DNA of 32,688 nucleotides from Xylophilus ampelinus (GCF_901875635.1 NZ_CABFMN010000121.1:1-32688); one strand, 5' to 3'; shown: positions 8,212-18,285, numbered from the stretch's first letter. Numbers and translations: made by a program. The notes: generated from the sequence alone by a model not told the origin.

Positions 8212-11200
8212 GCGCGACCCCCGGGGCCGGCTCCTTGAGCCGATGCTCGAAGTCGGACAGCGCCTCCGGCCGGCCGAAATAGTAGCCCTGGCTGACCTTG
8301 CAGCCGTGGGCCTGCAGGAAGGCCAGCTGCGCTTCGGTTTCCACGCCTTCGGCAACCACTTCGAGGTCGAGGTTGGCGGCCATGCCCAGGATGGTCTGGA
8401 CGATCAGCTCGATCTTGGGGCTCTGGCCGATGCCCTGCACGAAGAACTTGTCGACCTTCAGCTGGTGCAGCGGCAGCTGCGCCATGTACGAAAGCGACGA
8501 GAAACCGGTGCCGAAATCGTCCATCGAGAAGCGGATGCCAATGGCGGCGAGCGACTTCATCTTGCTGATGGTCTCGGTCACTTGGTCGTGCAGCAGGCTT
8601 TCGGTCAATTCTAGTTTCAGGTGCGAGGGCTGGCACCCCGTGCGTATGAGCACCTGCCGGACCTCTTCGGCGAAGTCTTCCTTGCGGAACTGCCGGGCGC
8701 TCACGTTCACCGACATCGTCAGGTGTGCATAGCGCGTGTCGTGGCCCCAGCGCTCGAGCTGGCCGCAGGCCTCCTCGAGGGCCCACAGGCCGATCGGCAC
8801 GATCAGGCCGGTCTGTTCAGCCGGCTCGATGAAGCCGGCAGGAGGCACCATGCCGCGCATCGGATGGTTCCAGCGGATGAGTGCCTCGGCACCGACCACG
8901 CGCCCGAGGTGGTTCACCTGTGGTTGGTAGTGCAGGACGAATTGCCGCTTCTTCAGCGCCACATGCAGTTCGCTGTCCAGGGCTGCGCGCGCGGTCACGG
9001 TCGTCTTCATGGCCGGTTCGAAAACCCGGACCGCGTGGCCGCCGCCCAGCTTGGCGTAGTACATGGCGATGTCGGCCTGCTTGAGCAGGTCCTCGATCGA
9101 ACGCCGGCTGCCGTCGAACACGCACACGCCGATGCTGCATGTGCTGTGGTATTCGATGCGTGCGAGCCGGAAAGGCTCGGCCATCTGGGCCAGCGCGTTG
9201 TCCGCGAGCGCACGGGCCTGGACCATCGCCAGCGCGTGGTCCTGGCTCAGGTTTTCGAGCATCAGCACGAATTCGTCCCCGGCCAGACGCGCGAGCATGC
9301 CGCCTTCGCGCAGCACACCCTGCAGGCGGGCGGCGACCTGCCGCAGCATGTCGTCGCCCACCGCCTGGCCATGGGCGTCGTTCAGCCGCTTGAAGTCGTC
9401 GATGTCCAGGAAGAGCAGGGCACCCTGCCGGTTTTGCCGGGCGTTGTTGTCGACGCAGCCTTGCAGCCGGTGCAGCAGAAGACGCCGGTTCGGCAGGCCG
9501 GTGAGCGTGTCGTAGAACGCCAGATGCTCGATCTCCTGCGTGGCAGTCTTGGTCTCGGTGATGTTGCGAAGGATGACGATGAAGCGGGCGTCGGCGCCCT
9601 CTCCCACCGGCTTGCGAGAGACGGACGCCTCGAACCAGCTCGTGCCCTGCGACGCGCGGCGTTCGAACTGGCGCCCGGTGCAGCGGCCGGCGACGTAGGC
9701 TTCGCGCAGTGCAGCCATCACCTCGGTGTGGCCGTCGGGCGGCAGCACTTCCGCAAGCGTGAGCCCCACGGGCTGGTCGACCAGCAGGCCCGAGGTCACG
9801 CCGCGCGGGCAGTGGAAGTCGAAGCACCGGCCGTCCAGACCCACCTCGAGCAACTGGTCAGGCAACGCGTCGAGCGTGGCCTGCAACTGGGCCTTGCCCT
9901 TGACGACATCCGCGATGTGCTGGCGCCGCTCCGTGGTGTCTCGGAAGACGCAGACGATGCCTCCGTCCGGCATCGGGCTCTTGACGGCCAGGATGCTGCG
10001 TCCACCCGGGAGGGCCAGTTCCTGTTCGTCCTGGACGCTGCGCGTTCGACGCAGGTCGCCGCCCAGCCAAGCGTTCTGGCTGATGTCCAAGCCGTGGCCG
10101 CGCAGGTGTTCGAGCGTCATCTCGATCAGGTGGCGGAACGGCATGTGCGGAGCAATAGCCGACTCTGCCCAGGGAAACAGTTCGACGAAACGTCGGTTCC
10201 AGGCCAGGATGCGGTCGCGCGAATCGAGCAAAACCAGGCCGTCGACCATCGATTCGAGGGCCTGGTCCAGATTCAGCTTGGACTGCAGGATGATCTGGCG
10301 ATCGCGGCGCTGGCGGCGCAGCTGCACATGGGAGAACGCAGCCGCAGCGAGGATCATCGCGAGGAACCCTGCCGCCCCCGCTGCAACCGCCAGCCGATCG
10401 CGGCCCCAACCGGCCAGGGCCTCCGCCTGCGGCAGGCTGGCGGTCACCAGGAGCTGACGCTGGAGTGCCGGCCGCGCCGCGACCACGGCCGCATGGCCGT
10501 CCAGTCGCGAGGGCACCAGGTGCGGCGCGCCATCGGCGTTGATGCGCTCGTCGGGCACGCTCGCCGGCCGGCTCGTCCGCCCGTCACGCTCGGGCACGCC
10601 CGCCAGCAGCATGCCGTCTGCGGTCTCGAGGGTGACTTCGAGGCCTGGCGGGTCCGCGCTCTCCTCCAGCAGTTTCGTGAGCGCGGTGAGCGGTATCTCG
10701 GCCGCTGCCAGCAGCTCGCGGCCATCGGCGAGGACGACCCGCCTTACCAGGTGGATTCCCGCGGACGCGCCGTCGCGGCGATCCGATGGCGCGTTGATCA
10801 CGAGCGTCGCGTCAGGCCGGGGGCGCAGCCGGTGCGCAAGGTCGGCCGGCAAGTCGATGCGCTGGCCCCGCGCCCGCTGGTTGGAGGAAGCGACGATGCG
10901 CAGATCCTCGTCCACGTAGGCCAGCTGGCGGACCATGGGGTCCTGATCGACCTGGTGCCGCAGCAGGGCACCGACAGTGTCGTGGTCGGCGGGCCCTGCG
11001 GACTGCGGCAGCCTGGCGCCGTCGGCCCGTGCCGCCATGTCCGCCACCAGCGAATCGGCGCGGCGCAGGCTGCGATCGAGTGCTGCCTGCACCGCGGCCA
11101 CGTGGCGGGTGACCTGGCGGCCGGCGTTGTCGAGGGCGCGGTGGCGCATCTCGGCAGACAGCGCACCGGCTGCCAGCACCACCATCAGCACGAACAGTAC

Positions 11201-11254
11201 CGCGACCCCATACAGGGTGGCCAGGGCGCGACGGCTGGAGGGCAGCGTGGTCAT
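8204..11254 (-). CDS. Membrane-bound sensor GGDEF-EAL protein (c-di-GMP phosphodiesterase candidate)
   Basis: 1016 aa from the ATG at 11254, which has GGAG about 8 bases upstream; an in-frame ATG at 11350 would add 32 proline-rich residues. Order: TM1 at 11-33, a periplasmic sensor domain at about 34-285 (Cache-like by layout), TM2 at about 287-310, PAS domains at about 330-440 and 455-565, GGDEF at about 575-745, EAL at about 755-1005. The GGDEF signature is degenerate, LAGDEF at 657-662, with no RxxD site. The EAL domain keeps EAL at 790-792, LELTES, DDFGTGFSSLSYM, KVDKFF and VAEGVET, so hydrolysis of c-di-GMP is likely. The cyclase half may be weak or a GTP-binding regulatory module (inference). 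Its stop lies within the next gene's start, pairing a degrader with a maker. Confidence 0.9.
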   Translation of the reverse strand: MTTLPSSRRALATLYGVAVLFVLMVVLAAGALSAEMRHRALDNAGRQVTRHVAAVQAALDRSLRRADSLVADMAARADGARLPQSAGPADHDTVGALLRHQVDQDPMVRQLAYVDEDLRIVASSNQRARGQRIDLPADLAHRLRPRPDATLVINAPSDRRDGASAGIHLVRRVVLADGRELLAAAEIPLTALTKLLEESADPPGLEVTLETADGMLLAGVPERDGRTSRPASVPDERINADGAPHLVPSRLDGHAAVVAARPALQRQLLVTASLPQAEALAGWGRDRLAVAAGAAGFLAMILAAAAFSHVQLRRQRRDRQIILQSKLNLDQALESMVDGLVLLDSRDRILAWNRRFVELFPWAESAIAPHMPFRHLIEMTLEHLRGHGLDISQNAWLGGDLRRTRSVQDEQELALPGGRSILAVKSPMPDGGIVCVFRDTTERRQHIADVVKGKAQLQATLDALPDQLLEVGLDGRCFDFHCPRGVTSGLLVDQPVGLTLAEVLPPDGHTEVMAALREAYVAGRCTGRQFERRASQGTSWFEASVSRKPVGEGADARFIVILRNITETKTATQEIEHLAFYDTLTGLPNRRLLLHRLQGCVDNNARQNRQGALLFLDIDDFKRLNDAHGQAVGDDMLRQVAARLQGVLREGGMLARLAGDEFVLMLENLSQDHALAMVQARALADNALAQMAEPFRLARIEYHSTCSIGVCVFDGSRRSIEDLLKQADIAMYYAKLGGGHAVRVFEPAMKTTVTARAALDSELHVALKKRQFVLHYQPQVNHLGRVVGAEALIRWNHPMRGMVPPAGFIEPAEQTGLIVPIGLWALEEACGQLERWGHDTRYAHLTMSVNVSARQFRKEDFAEEVRQVLIRTGCQPSHLKLELTESLLHDQVTETISKMKSLAAIGIRFSMDDFGTGFSSLSYMAQLPLHQLKVDKFFVQGIGQSPKIELIVQTILGMAANLDLEVVAEGVETEAQLAFLQAHGCKVSQGYYFGRPEALSDFEHRLKEPAPGVARA

Positions 11255-11573
11255 GGCGGCACTCCACGCACGGATGCAGCCGCCCACCACCGCCGGGAAG
11301 GGTCGGGGGTCGTGCGGCAGGCTGGCGGGGGTCGGCGCGTCGGGTTTCATCGTCGGGTCGCTCCGCCAGGCGCGGTCTGGCGCCGATCCGGGGGGAATGG
11401 CGGGCAAGACCGGACGCCGGCGGCGGCGCTCCAGCCCCAGTTATCGGCATCCACCGCCAGAGCTTGAACACGCGTGTGCCCGTTTTTCCCGCGCAGGCGG
11501 CCGACAAGCCCTTGGTGGGGGCTCGATGCACCTTTCTGGGGCAGGTGCGGTGGCTGTCAGCGCCCGAGCCGCC
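11255..11573. other. Intergenic region upstream of the GGDEF-EAL gene
   Basis: 319 bases between the GGDEF-EAL start and the stop of the tctC-like gene. It may encode a short N-terminal extension of the GGDEF-EAL protein (11255-11350) and must hold its promoter. A 6-base stem (GCACCT/AGGTGC, 11527-11547) has no T-run and is not a convincing terminator. Nothing else recognised. Confidence 0.4.
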
Positions 11574-12569
11574 TCATTCGGGCTTGATGTTCGCCGCCTT
11601 CACGACCTGCGCCCACTTCGCCACCTCGGCCTTCTGGAAGGCGGCGATCTCGGCGGTCGTCATGTCTGCCGGCTGCATGCCGAAGCTCTTGAGCCGCTCC
11701 TGCATCTCGGGCTGGGCGAGGATGGCGCGGACCTCCTTGTGCAGGCGGTCCACCACCGGCGCCGGCGTGCCGGCCGGCACGAAGATCGCCTGCCACGACA
11801 GCACCGAGTAGTCCGCGAGGCCCGGCACGCCCGATTCGGCCACGGTCGGAACGTCGGGCATCGACTCCAGCCGCCTGGGCGAGGTGACGGCGATCGCGCG
11901 CAGCTTGCCGCTGGCGATGTGCGGCGCGGCCACGACGGTGGTGTCGAACATCATGTCCACCTGGCCGCCGATGACGTCCTGGATCGCCGGGCCGCTGCCC
12001 TTGTACGGCACGTGGTTGAACTTCACGCCCGACTTGTAGGCCAGCAGTTCCAGCGACAGGTGCTGCGAGGTGCCGATGCCCGCCGACGCGGACGACAGCC
12101 CGCCCGCCTTCGCCTTGCTGGCGTCGACCACGTCCTTGAGCGTCTTCCACGGGCTGTTGGCCGGCACCACCAGCACCGTGGGGTTGGTGCCGATGAGCGT
12201 GACGGGCGCGAAGGAGGTGATCGGGTCGTAGCCGATCTTCGGGTACAGGCTCACGTTGATCGCATGCGAACTCACGGTGCCGCCCAGCAGGGTGTAGCCG
12301 TCGGGCGCGGCGCGCGAGGCGATCTCCGAGCCCACGCTGCCGCCGGCACCGCCCTTGTTGTCGATCACCACGCTGGTACCCAGCGCCGTGCCGAGCTTCT
12401 GCGCGATCAGGCGGCCCAGCACGTCGGTCGTGCCGCCGGCCGGGAAGGGCACGAGGTAGGTGACGGCCTTGCCGGTCGGCCACTGGCCCTGGGCGAAGGC
12501 GGGAAGGGCGGGGAGGGCACTGGCGGCCACGGCGGCGAGCGCGTGGTGGAAGAGTCGGCGGCGTTGCAT
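11574..12569 (-). CDS. Bug/TctC-family periplasmic solute-binding protein
   Basis: 331 aa with an N-terminal export signal (RRRLFHHAL, then a hydrophobic stretch ending PAFAQ). Family landmarks: VTYLVPFPAGGTTDVLGRLIAQ, VVIDNKGGAGGSVGSEIASRAAPDGYTLL, VPYKGSGPAIQDVIGGQVDMMFD. AGGAGA lies 8 bases before the ATG at 12569. Bug proteins bind carboxylates in the periplasm; the ligand cannot be read from sequence. No TctA/TctB membrane partners lie in the window. It is the last gene of the leftward aldarate operon, 108 bases after a second Bug gene. A uronate or aldarate ligand is a context guess. Confidence 0.9.
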   Translation of the reverse strand: MQRRRLFHHALAAVAASALPALPAFAQGQWPTGKAVTYLVPFPAGGTTDVLGRLIAQKLGTALGTSVVIDNKGGAGGSVGSEIASRAAPDGYTLLGGTVSSHAINVSLYPKIGYDPITSFAPVTLIGTNPTVLVVPANSPWKTLKDVVDASKAKAGGLSSASAGIGTSQHLSLELLAYKSGVKFNHVPYKGSGPAIQDVIGGQVDMMFDTTVVAAPHIASGKLRAIAVTSPRRLESMPDVPTVAESGVPGLADYSVLSWQAIFVPAGTPAPVVDRLHKEVRAILAQPEMQERLKSFGMQPADMTTAEIAAFQKAEVAKWAQVVKAANIKPE

Positions 12570-12601
12570 GGAAAGTCTCCTGTCTCGGTCTTTTTTGAAT
12601 G

Positions 12602-12655
12602 AAAAGTGCCCGCAACGCAGGTGCGGCGGGCGCGAGCCGCTCTGTTTTTTGTAGC
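12602..12655 (+). repeat. Degenerate copy of dispersed repeat A
   Basis: Starts AAAAGTGCCCGCAACGC, differing by one base from the start of the copy at 32447, and later keeps a GCGCGAGCCGCT block resembling GCGCAAGCAGCT of the copy at 24615-24669. The terminal GCTAT/ATAGC inverted repeat has decayed. It lies between the two Bug genes. Confidence 0.4.
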
Positions 12656-12677
12656 GTCTGCGGGATGGGGAAGCTGC

Positions 12678-13652
12678 TCAGGGCTTGAGGTTCAGCTTGG
12701 TGATGAGGCCCTTGAAGTAGGCGTCGTCCTTGGCCAGCGTCTCCTTGAAGGCCGCGCCGTCGGTGTAGACGTAGCCCAGGTTCTGCTTGTCCATCACCTC
12801 GTGCATGGCCGGTTCGGCGGCGGTCTTGGCGGCCAGGTCGCGCAGCCTGGCCATCACTTCGGGCGGCGTGTTCTTCGGCGCGCCCAGGCCGCGCCAGGTG
12901 CCGATCGACAGGTCGATGCCCTTCTCCCTGGCGGTGGGCACCTTCTCGAAGCCCTTCACGCGCTTGTCGGCCATCACCATCAGCGTCTTGAGCTTGCCGG
13001 CCTGCACGTAGGTCGTGACCTCGGCCGGGCTCACCGCCACCGCCTCGATGTGGCCGCCCATCAGCGCCAGCACCGCCGGCGCCGCGCCCTGGAAGGGGAT
13101 GTGGTTGAACTTGGTGCCGGTCTTGTCCTCCAGCGCCGCAGCGGCCAGGTGCCAGATCGAGCCGTTGCCCGAGTTGCCCACGCGCATGCTGTCGGGCTTC
13201 TTCTTCGCCTCGGCCAGGAACTCCTCGATCGTGTTCCACGGCGCCTCCGCCTTCACGGTGATGGCGGCCGGGTCGGCATTGAGCTGCGCGATGGGCTGGA
13301 AGTCGTCGTACTTGAACTTGGCCAGGCCCAGGTGCGGCAGTGTCAGCAGTTCGACGGTCAGCACCGCGAGCTTGTAGCCGTCGGGTCTGGCGCTGATGAC
13401 CTCCTGCCAGCCGATGGCGCCGCCGGCGCCGGGCTTGTTCACCACCACGATGCTCTGGCTGATGAACTTGCGGCTGGCATCGGCGAACGCGCGCGCCAGC
13501 GCGTCGGTGCCGCCGCCCGGCTGGTAGGGCACGACCAGCTCGATCGGCTTATTGGGAAAGTCGGATTGCGCCGCGGCTTGAAGCGGCGCCACGGCGGCTG
13601 CCAGAGCCACAAGCGATGAGCCGGCAAGGCAGCGAAAAATTGAAGTCTTCAC
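12678..13652 (-). CDS. Bug/TctC-family periplasmic solute-binding protein
   Basis: 324 aa from a GTG at 13652 with AGGAGA about 9 bases upstream. A signal peptide ends near LQAAAQS. Landmarks: IELVVPYQPGGGTDALARAFAD, VVVNKPGAGGAIGWQEVISARPDGY, FNHIPFQGAAPAVLALMGGHIEA. Only distantly similar to the adjacent Bug protein, so not a recent duplication. It follows garD in the same direction with a 157-base gap holding a dispersed repeat. Ligand unknown; an aldarate or related dicarboxylate is plausible from context. Confidence 0.9.
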   Translation of the reverse strand: MKTSIFRCLAGSSLVALAAAVAPLQAAAQSDFPNKPIELVVPYQPGGGTDALARAFADASRKFISQSIVVVNKPGAGGAIGWQEVISARPDGYKLAVLTVELLTLPHLGLAKFKYDDFQPIAQLNADPAAITVKAEAPWNTIEEFLAEAKKKPDSMRVGNSGNGSIWHLAAAALEDKTGTKFNHIPFQGAAPAVLALMGGHIEAVAVSPAEVTTYVQAGKLKTLMVMADKRVKGFEKVPTAREKGIDLSIGTWRGLGAPKNTPPEVMARLRDLAAKTAAEPAMHEVMDKQNLGYVYTDGAAFKETLAKDDAYFKGLITKLNLKP

Positions 13653-13700
13653 GGGTTGTCTCCTGGTTGGGTGTTTCGTCGGTCCGGCTCCGTCCGACGC

Positions 13701-13782
13701 CGTTCACGCTGAGCTTGGCCTGTCCCCAGCTTGTCGAAGGGTCGAAGCGCAGCGCGGGGCTTCGACAGGCTCAGCCAGAACG
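13701..13782. repeat. Dispersed repeat B (palindromic, 'CTGAGC..TGTCGAAG' type)
   Basis: Imperfect inverted repeat with arms starting CGTTCACGCTGAGC and ending CTTCGACAGGCTCAGC..GAACG. The left arm carries an interruption and a doubled GTCGAAG. Related copies lie at 17231-17263 and 22192-22285. It fills the gap between garD and the following Bug gene. Confidence 0.75.
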
Positions 13783-13809
13783 GGCGAGGCGGATGGATGC
13801 CAATTCATG

Positions 13810-15369
13810 TCAGGTCACCGGCGCCGGGTTGAACAGCACCAGCGCGTTGTGCAGCTTCCACCGCTCGGCCCAGCTCTTTTTGCGGCCGCTGGCCACCTCG
13901 AGCATCAGGTGGAACAGCTCCCAGCCGACGTCCTCGATGCTGGCGTCGCCGTCGGCGATGCGGCCGGCGTTCACATCCATCAGGTCGTGCCAGCGGCGCG
14001 CCAGGTCGCTGCGCGTCGCCACCTTGACGACGGGCACTTCGGCCAGGCCGTAGGGCGTGCCACGGCCGGTGGTGAACACGTGCAGGTTCATGCCTGCGGC
14101 CAACTGCAGCGTGCCGCAGATGAAGTCGGAGGCGGGCGTGGCGGCATAGAGCAGGCCTTTGCGCGTCGCCTTCTCGCCGGGCGCCACGACGCCCGCGATG
14201 GCCGAGCTGCCCGACTTCACGATCGAGCCCATCGCCTTCTCGACGATGTTGGACAGGCCGCCCTTCTTGTTGCCCGGCGTGGTGTTGGCGCTGCGATCCA
14301 CGCGGCCGCGCGCCAGGTAGGCGTCGTACCAGGCCATCTGCGCGATCATGGCCTGCGCCACCTCGGGCGTGCTCGCGCGCGAGGTCAACTGGTCGATCCC
14401 GTCGCGCACCTCCGTCACCTCGCTGAACATCACGGTGGCACCGGCGCGCACCAGCAGGTCGGTGCAGAAGCCCACCGCCGGGTTGGCCGTGACGCCGCTG
14501 AAGGCATCGCTGCCGCCGCACTGCACGCCCACGACCAGTTCGCTCGCGGGCACGGTCTCGCGCCGGCGCGCGTTCAGGCGCTCGAGGTGTTGCTCGGCCT
14601 GGCGCAGGATCGAATCGACCATCGACATGAAGCCCACGTGCGCATCGTCCTGCAGGCAGACCACGTCGAGCGCCGGGTCTGCCTCCGCCCGCTGGTCAAC
14701 GAGGGGAATGGCGCCCGGCGGCAGCAGCCGCTCGGGCTGCAGCTTTTCGCAGCCCAGGCTCACCACCATGACCTCGCCGCCGAAATTGGGGTTCAGGCTG
14801 ATGTTGCGCAGCGTGCGGATCGGGATGACCGCGTCGGGCGCGTCGATCGCCACGCCGCAGCCATACGTGTGCGCCAGCGCCACCACGTCGTCCACGTGGG
14901 GGTAGCGCGGCAGCAGCTCGGCCTTGATGCGCTGCACGGCGAAGTCGGTCACGCCGGCCACGCACTGCACGGTTTGGGTGATGGCGAGGATGTTGCGTGT
15001 GCCCACCGAGCCGTCGGCGTTGCGGTAGCCCTCGAAGGTGTAGCCGGCGAGCGGCTCCTGCGCGGGCGGCTTCACCGTCGCGATGGGCAGGCCTTCGAGT
15101 TCGCGTGCATCGGGCATGTGCAGCAGGCGTTCGTGCACCCAGCTGCCAGCGGGGATGGGCTTGATCGCGTAGCCGATCGGCACGTCGTAGCGCCGCACCG
15201 CGCTGCCTTCGGGGATGTCGACCAGCGCCACCTTGTGGGCCTGCGGCACCTGGTCGACCAGCACCAGCCCGTCCGCCAGCACCGAGCCGGCGGGCAGGCC
15301 GCCATCGTTGGCGACGATGGCGACGTTGTCCGCCGCGTGCATGCGGATGGTGTGCGGTGGGCGCGTCAT
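13810..15369 (-). CDS. garD: Galactarate dehydratase
   Basis: Dehydrates meso-galactarate to 5-dehydro-4-deoxy-D-glucarate. 519 aa; E. coli GarD is 523 aa and the resemblance from memory is strong along the whole chain. Seen in order: an N-terminal SAF-like domain ([16 protein letters not shown], then VALVDIPEG), [108 protein letters not shown] and the terminal LFNPAPVT. The Cys residues of YGCG and GCEK and the QCGGSD motif are kept. The start ATG overlaps the dctM stop (ATGA), so uptake and first catabolic step are coupled. Feeds KdgD from the rightward arm of the cluster. Confidence 0.95.
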   Translation of the reverse strand: MTRPPHTIRMHAADNVAIVANDGGLPAGSVLADGLVLVDQVPQAHKVALVDIPEGSAVRRYDVPIGYAIKPIPAGSWVHERLLHMPDARELEGLPIATVKPPAQEPLAGYTFEGYRNADGSVGTRNILAITQTVQCVAGVTDFAVQRIKAELLPRYPHVDDVVALAHTYGCGVAIDAPDAVIPIRTLRNISLNPNFGGEVMVVSLGCEKLQPERLLPPGAIPLVDQRAEADPALDVVCLQDDAHVGFMSMVDSILRQAEQHLERLNARRRETVPASELVVGVQCGGSDAFSGVTANPAVGFCTDLLVRAGATVMFSEVTEVRDGIDQLTSRASTPEVAQAMIAQMAWYDAYLARGRVDRSANTTPGNKKGGLSNIVEKAMGSIVKSGSSAIAGVVAPGEKATRKGLLYAATPASDFICGTLQLAAGMNLHVFTTGRGTPYGLAEVPVVKVATRSDLARRWHDLMDVNAGRIADGDASIEDVGWELFHLMLEVASGRKKSWAERWKLHNALVLFNPAPVT

Positions 15370-16661
15370 CTCACGGCCATGAACATGCTGGGCAGCCAGA
15401 GCGAGAACTGCGGCACGAAGGTGACCAGCCCCAGCGCCAGGATCAGCGCGCCATAGAAGGGCCAGATGGTGCGCATCACCTCGCCCACCGACACGCCCCC
15501 GATCGCACAACCCACGAACTGCGTGGTGCCCACGGGCGGCGTGTTCAAGCCGAGTGCGCAGTTGATCAGCATCAGGATGCCGAACTGCACCGAGGTCATG
15601 CCGTATTGCTGCGCGATGGGCAGGAAGATCGGCGTGCACAGCAGGATGGTCGCCGCCATGTCGAGGAAGGTCCCCAGCACGAACAGGATCACGTTGATGA
15701 GCAGGAAGATCACCCACGGTGTGGTCGACACCTCCGACAGCATCTTGCCCGTGAGCTCGGCCACGCCGTAGAGGCTGATGAGGTAGCCGAAGGTGCTGGA
15801 GATGCCGATCAGCAGCAGGATCACGCCCGTGGTGCGCACGGCCTTGGCGGCCGCCTTGACGAAGTGCTCCCACTTCATGGACCGGTACACGAGGATGGTG
15901 AGCGCCAGCGCGTACAGAACCGCCACCGCCGCCGACTCGGTGGCCGTGAACACGCCCGACAGGATGCCACCGAGGATCAGCACCACGATGAATAGGCCTG
16001 GCAACGATGCGGCGAAGGAGCGCGCCACGATGTGCCAGCCCGGGAAGGTGCCGGCCGGGTAGCCGCGCTTCACCGCCACGAAGTAGGCGGCCGCCAGGTT
16101 GCACAGCGTGAGGATCAGCGCCGGCACCAGCGCCGCCAGGATCAACGCCGCGATCGACACCTTGCCGCCCGCCGCCAGCGAATAGATGATGAGGTTGTGG
16201 CTCGTGGGCATGAGCGCGCCTACCAGCGCGGCGTGCGTCGTCACGTTGACGGCGTAGTCGGCCGCGTAGCCCTCCTTCTTCATCATCGGGATCATCACTG
16301 CGCCCATGGCCGACACGTCGGCCACCGGCGAACCCGAGACGCCGCCGAACAGGGTGCAGGCCACGACGTTGCTCATGCCCAGGCCGCCGCGCACGTGGCC
16401 CACCAGCGCGTTGGCGAAGTTGACGATACGGTCGGCGATGCCGCCGTACAGCATCAACTCGCCCGCGAAGATGAAGAAAGGGATCGCGAGGAAGGAGAAG
16501 ATGCCCATGCCGGACATCATTTGCTGGAAGCCCACCGCCAGCGGCAGGCCTTCGTAGAGCAGCGTCGCCAGGGCCGACAGGCCGATGGAGAACGCGACCG
16601 GCACGCCCAGCAGCAGGAACAGCGTGAAGGAGAGGCAGAGGATGAGAAGTGCCGTCGTCAT
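15366..16661 (-). CDS. dctM: TRAP transporter large permease (DctM family)
   Basis: 431-aa inner-membrane protein with about a dozen hydrophobic segments, forming the Na+-coupled transport channel of a TRAP system. Landmarks: [86 protein letters not shown]. The start lies 3 bases after the dctQ stop with GGAG just upstream; the stop overlaps garD. Complete and normal length. A hexuronate or aldarate substrate is inferred from the cluster. Confidence 0.94.
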   Translation of the reverse strand: MTTALLILCLSFTLFLLLGVPVAFSIGLSALATLLYEGLPLAVGFQQMMSGMGIFSFLAIPFFIFAGELMLYGGIADRIVNFANALVGHVRGGLGMSNVVACTLFGGVSGSPVADVSAMGAVMIPMMKKEGYAADYAVNVTTHAALVGALMPTSHNLIIYSLAAGGKVSIAALILAALVPALILTLCNLAAAYFVAVKRGYPAGTFPGWHIVARSFAASLPGLFIVVLILGGILSGVFTATESAAVAVLYALALTILVYRSMKWEHFVKAAAKAVRTTGVILLLIGISSTFGYLISLYGVAELTGKMLSEVSTTPWVIFLLINVILFVLGTFLDMAATILLCTPIFLPIAQQYGMTSVQFGILMLINCALGLNTPPVGTTQFVGCAIGGVSVGEVMRTIWPFYGALILALGLVTFVPQFSLWLPSMFMAVR

Positions 16662-16664
16662 CGC

Positions 16665-17153
16665 TCAGCTCCAGGACGGTTCGACTTCGCGGCCCTGGGC
16701 GAGCGCGATGATGTGCTCGATCGAGAACAGCACGATCAGCACGCCGGCGATGGCCGGCGGCACGTATTTCCAGCCTTCGGAGATGAAGAGCGTCGGCAGC
16801 CGGTAGTCCCACACCGAATCGGCGAGGTAGGCGCAGTTCCACGCCATGGCGGCGCCGAAGAGCAGCACCAGCCCGTGGATGAGGTACTCCATCTTCAGCC
16901 GCAGCCAGTCGGGCGCGAGCACGAGGAAGGATTCGAGGCCGATGTGGCCGGCGTCGCGCACGCCGACGGCCACGCCGCACATGGTGACGTAGAGCACCAG
17001 CAGCAGCGCCAGGCTCTCGGCCCAGGTCGGCGTGCTGTTGAGGATGTAGCGGCCGAACACCTGCCAGCTCACGGCCGCGATGACCGCGACGAGGCCGGCG
17101 ATGCCCAGCACCATGCAGGCACGCGCGAGCGTGCGGCAGAGGCGGGTGTACAT
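16665..17153 (-). CDS. dctQ: TRAP transporter small permease (DctQ family)
   Basis: 162-aa protein with four hydrophobic helices and the family segments [28 protein letters not shown] and [14 protein letters not shown]. Scaffolds the large permease at the membrane. No clear ribosome site before the ATG at 17153. A 164-base gap holding two repeat elements separates it from the frameshifted dctP gene upstream, which may weaken operon continuity. Confidence 0.92.
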   Translation of the reverse strand: MYTRLCRTLARACMVLGIAGLVAVIAAVSWQVFGRYILNSTPTWAESLALLLVLYVTMCGVAVGVRDAGHIGLESFLVLAPDWLRLKMEYLIHGLVLLFGAAMAWNCAYLADSVWDYRLPTLFISEGWKYVPPAIAGVLIVLFSIEHIIALAQGREVEPSWS

Positions 17154-17173
17154 GGAATGTGTTGTCTTGAAAG

Positions 17174-17228
17174 AAAAAGGGCTGCAGCGCCCGTCCTTCC
17201 TGCGCCGGCAGCTATGAAATCAATAGCA
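17174..17228 (+). repeat. Dispersed repeat A
   Basis: About 55 bases: an AAAAGGGCTGCAGCGCCCGT start, a variable middle, then a GCTAT-7-ATAGC inverted repeat (17211-17227). Other copies: 24615-24669 (opposite strand), 32447-32501, and a degenerate one at 12602-12655. Family type recalled from Comamonadaceae genomes. Confidence 0.75.
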
Positions 17229-17230
17229 TC

Positions 17231-17263
17231 CTTCGACAGGCTCAGGACAGGCCGAGCTCAGCC
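17231..17263. repeat. Partial dispersed repeat B
   Basis: CTTCGACAGGCTCAGGACAGG followed by GAGCTCAG: one arm of the repeat seen at 13701-13782 and 22192-22285, abutting repeat A directly. Confidence 0.6.
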
Positions 17264-17317
17264 CCAGCGGTCGGGTCATGCGCAGCCGCCAAGCAGGGAT
17301 CGGACAGGTCGGCCTCC

Positions 17318-18285
17318 TCACTGGGTGTCCTGCACCTTCTTGACCAGGTCCTTCAGCCTGGCGTCGGTGATGAACTTGTCGTAGACCGGCTTCATCGCGG
17401 CCTCGAAAGGCTTCTTGTCGATCTCGATGATCTCGGCGCCGCCGGCCTTCACGATGGCCAGCGATTTCACCTCGCGCTCGGCCCACTGCTTGCGCATGTA
17501 GGGCACTGATTCCCTGGCGGCCTGGCGGATCCAGCCCTGCTCCTCGGACGACAGCTTGTCCCACGCGCGCTTGGAGAACATCAGCATCTCCGGCGCCATC
17601 GAGTGCTCGGTCTTGCTGTAGTACTTGGCCACCTCGAAGGCGCGGGCGCTCTCATAGGTGGGGTAGTTGTTCTCGGCGGCGTCGATCAGTCCCGTCTTCA
17701 GGCCGGTGTAGACCTCGCCCATGGGCATGGGCGTGGCGTTGGCGCCCATGGCCTCGATCATCGACACCCACAGGTCGGACTGCTGCACCCGCACCTTCAG
17801 GCCTTTCATGTCGGCGAAGCTGCGCACGGGTTCTTGGCCGTGAACATGGAGCGCGCGCCGCTGTCATAGAAGGCCAGGCCGATGAAGCCCTGCTTCTCGC
17901 AGCTCTTGAGGATTTCTTCGCCCACCGGGCCGTCGAGCACCTTGTGCATGTGCTCGACCGAGCGGAACAGGAAGGGCATGGTCGGCACCTGCGTCTCGGG
18001 GCAGATGTTGTTCATGGGCGCGATGTTCACGCGCACCATCTGCAGCGCGCCGATCTTGGTCTGCTCGATGGTGTCCTTCTCGTTGCCCAGCGCGCTATTG
18101 TTGAAGACCTTGATGGTGTGCTTGCCGCCCGAGAGTGCCTTGAGTCGCTCGCCCATGAACTTCACGGCCGTCACGGTGGGGTAGTCGTCGGGGTGGATGT
18201 CGGCCGAGCGGAACTCGGTGGCGTGGGCCGCCAGCGCCAGCGTGCTGGCGGCCAGGGCGAGCAGGGTGGTCTTGAATCGCGTCAT
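17318..18285 (-). pseudogene. dctP: TRAP transporter substrate-binding protein (DctP family), frameshifted
   Basis: The frame from the ATG at 18285 (AAGAGGAAG upstream) encodes a signal peptide ending LALAAHA and a DctP N-terminus ([37 protein letters not shown]). It runs out of frame near 17827 after FTAKNP. The rest, [14 protein letters not shown] through [19 protein letters not shown] to the C-terminus, continues in another frame to 17318. Restoring one base (CCGTGCGC to CCGGTGCGC) would rejoin them as ~322 aa, a normal DctP length. The total span of 968 bases is not divisible by three, which fits a single deletion. It could be a true mutation or a sequencing error. If real, the periplasmic receptor of this TRAP system is lost. 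Confidence 0.88.

Noticed and set aside
6547..8238. Long + strand open frame opposite the PAS-GGDEF gene
   Set aside because: His/Val/Gln-rich antisense shadow without domain signatures.
8621..11467. Very long open frame on the + strand opposite the GGDEF-EAL gene
   Set aside because: Composition is the complement of a real, domain-rich gene; no recognisable protein motifs. An artefact of high G+C.
11527..11547. Possible terminator stem GCACCT/AGGTGC
   Set aside because: Only 6 bp, long loop, no T-run on either strand.
15370..16980. Open frame extending garD upstream through dctM
   Set aside because: The extension is an out-of-frame shadow of dctM. GarD has a clear start overlapping the dctM stop, and its length matches the family.
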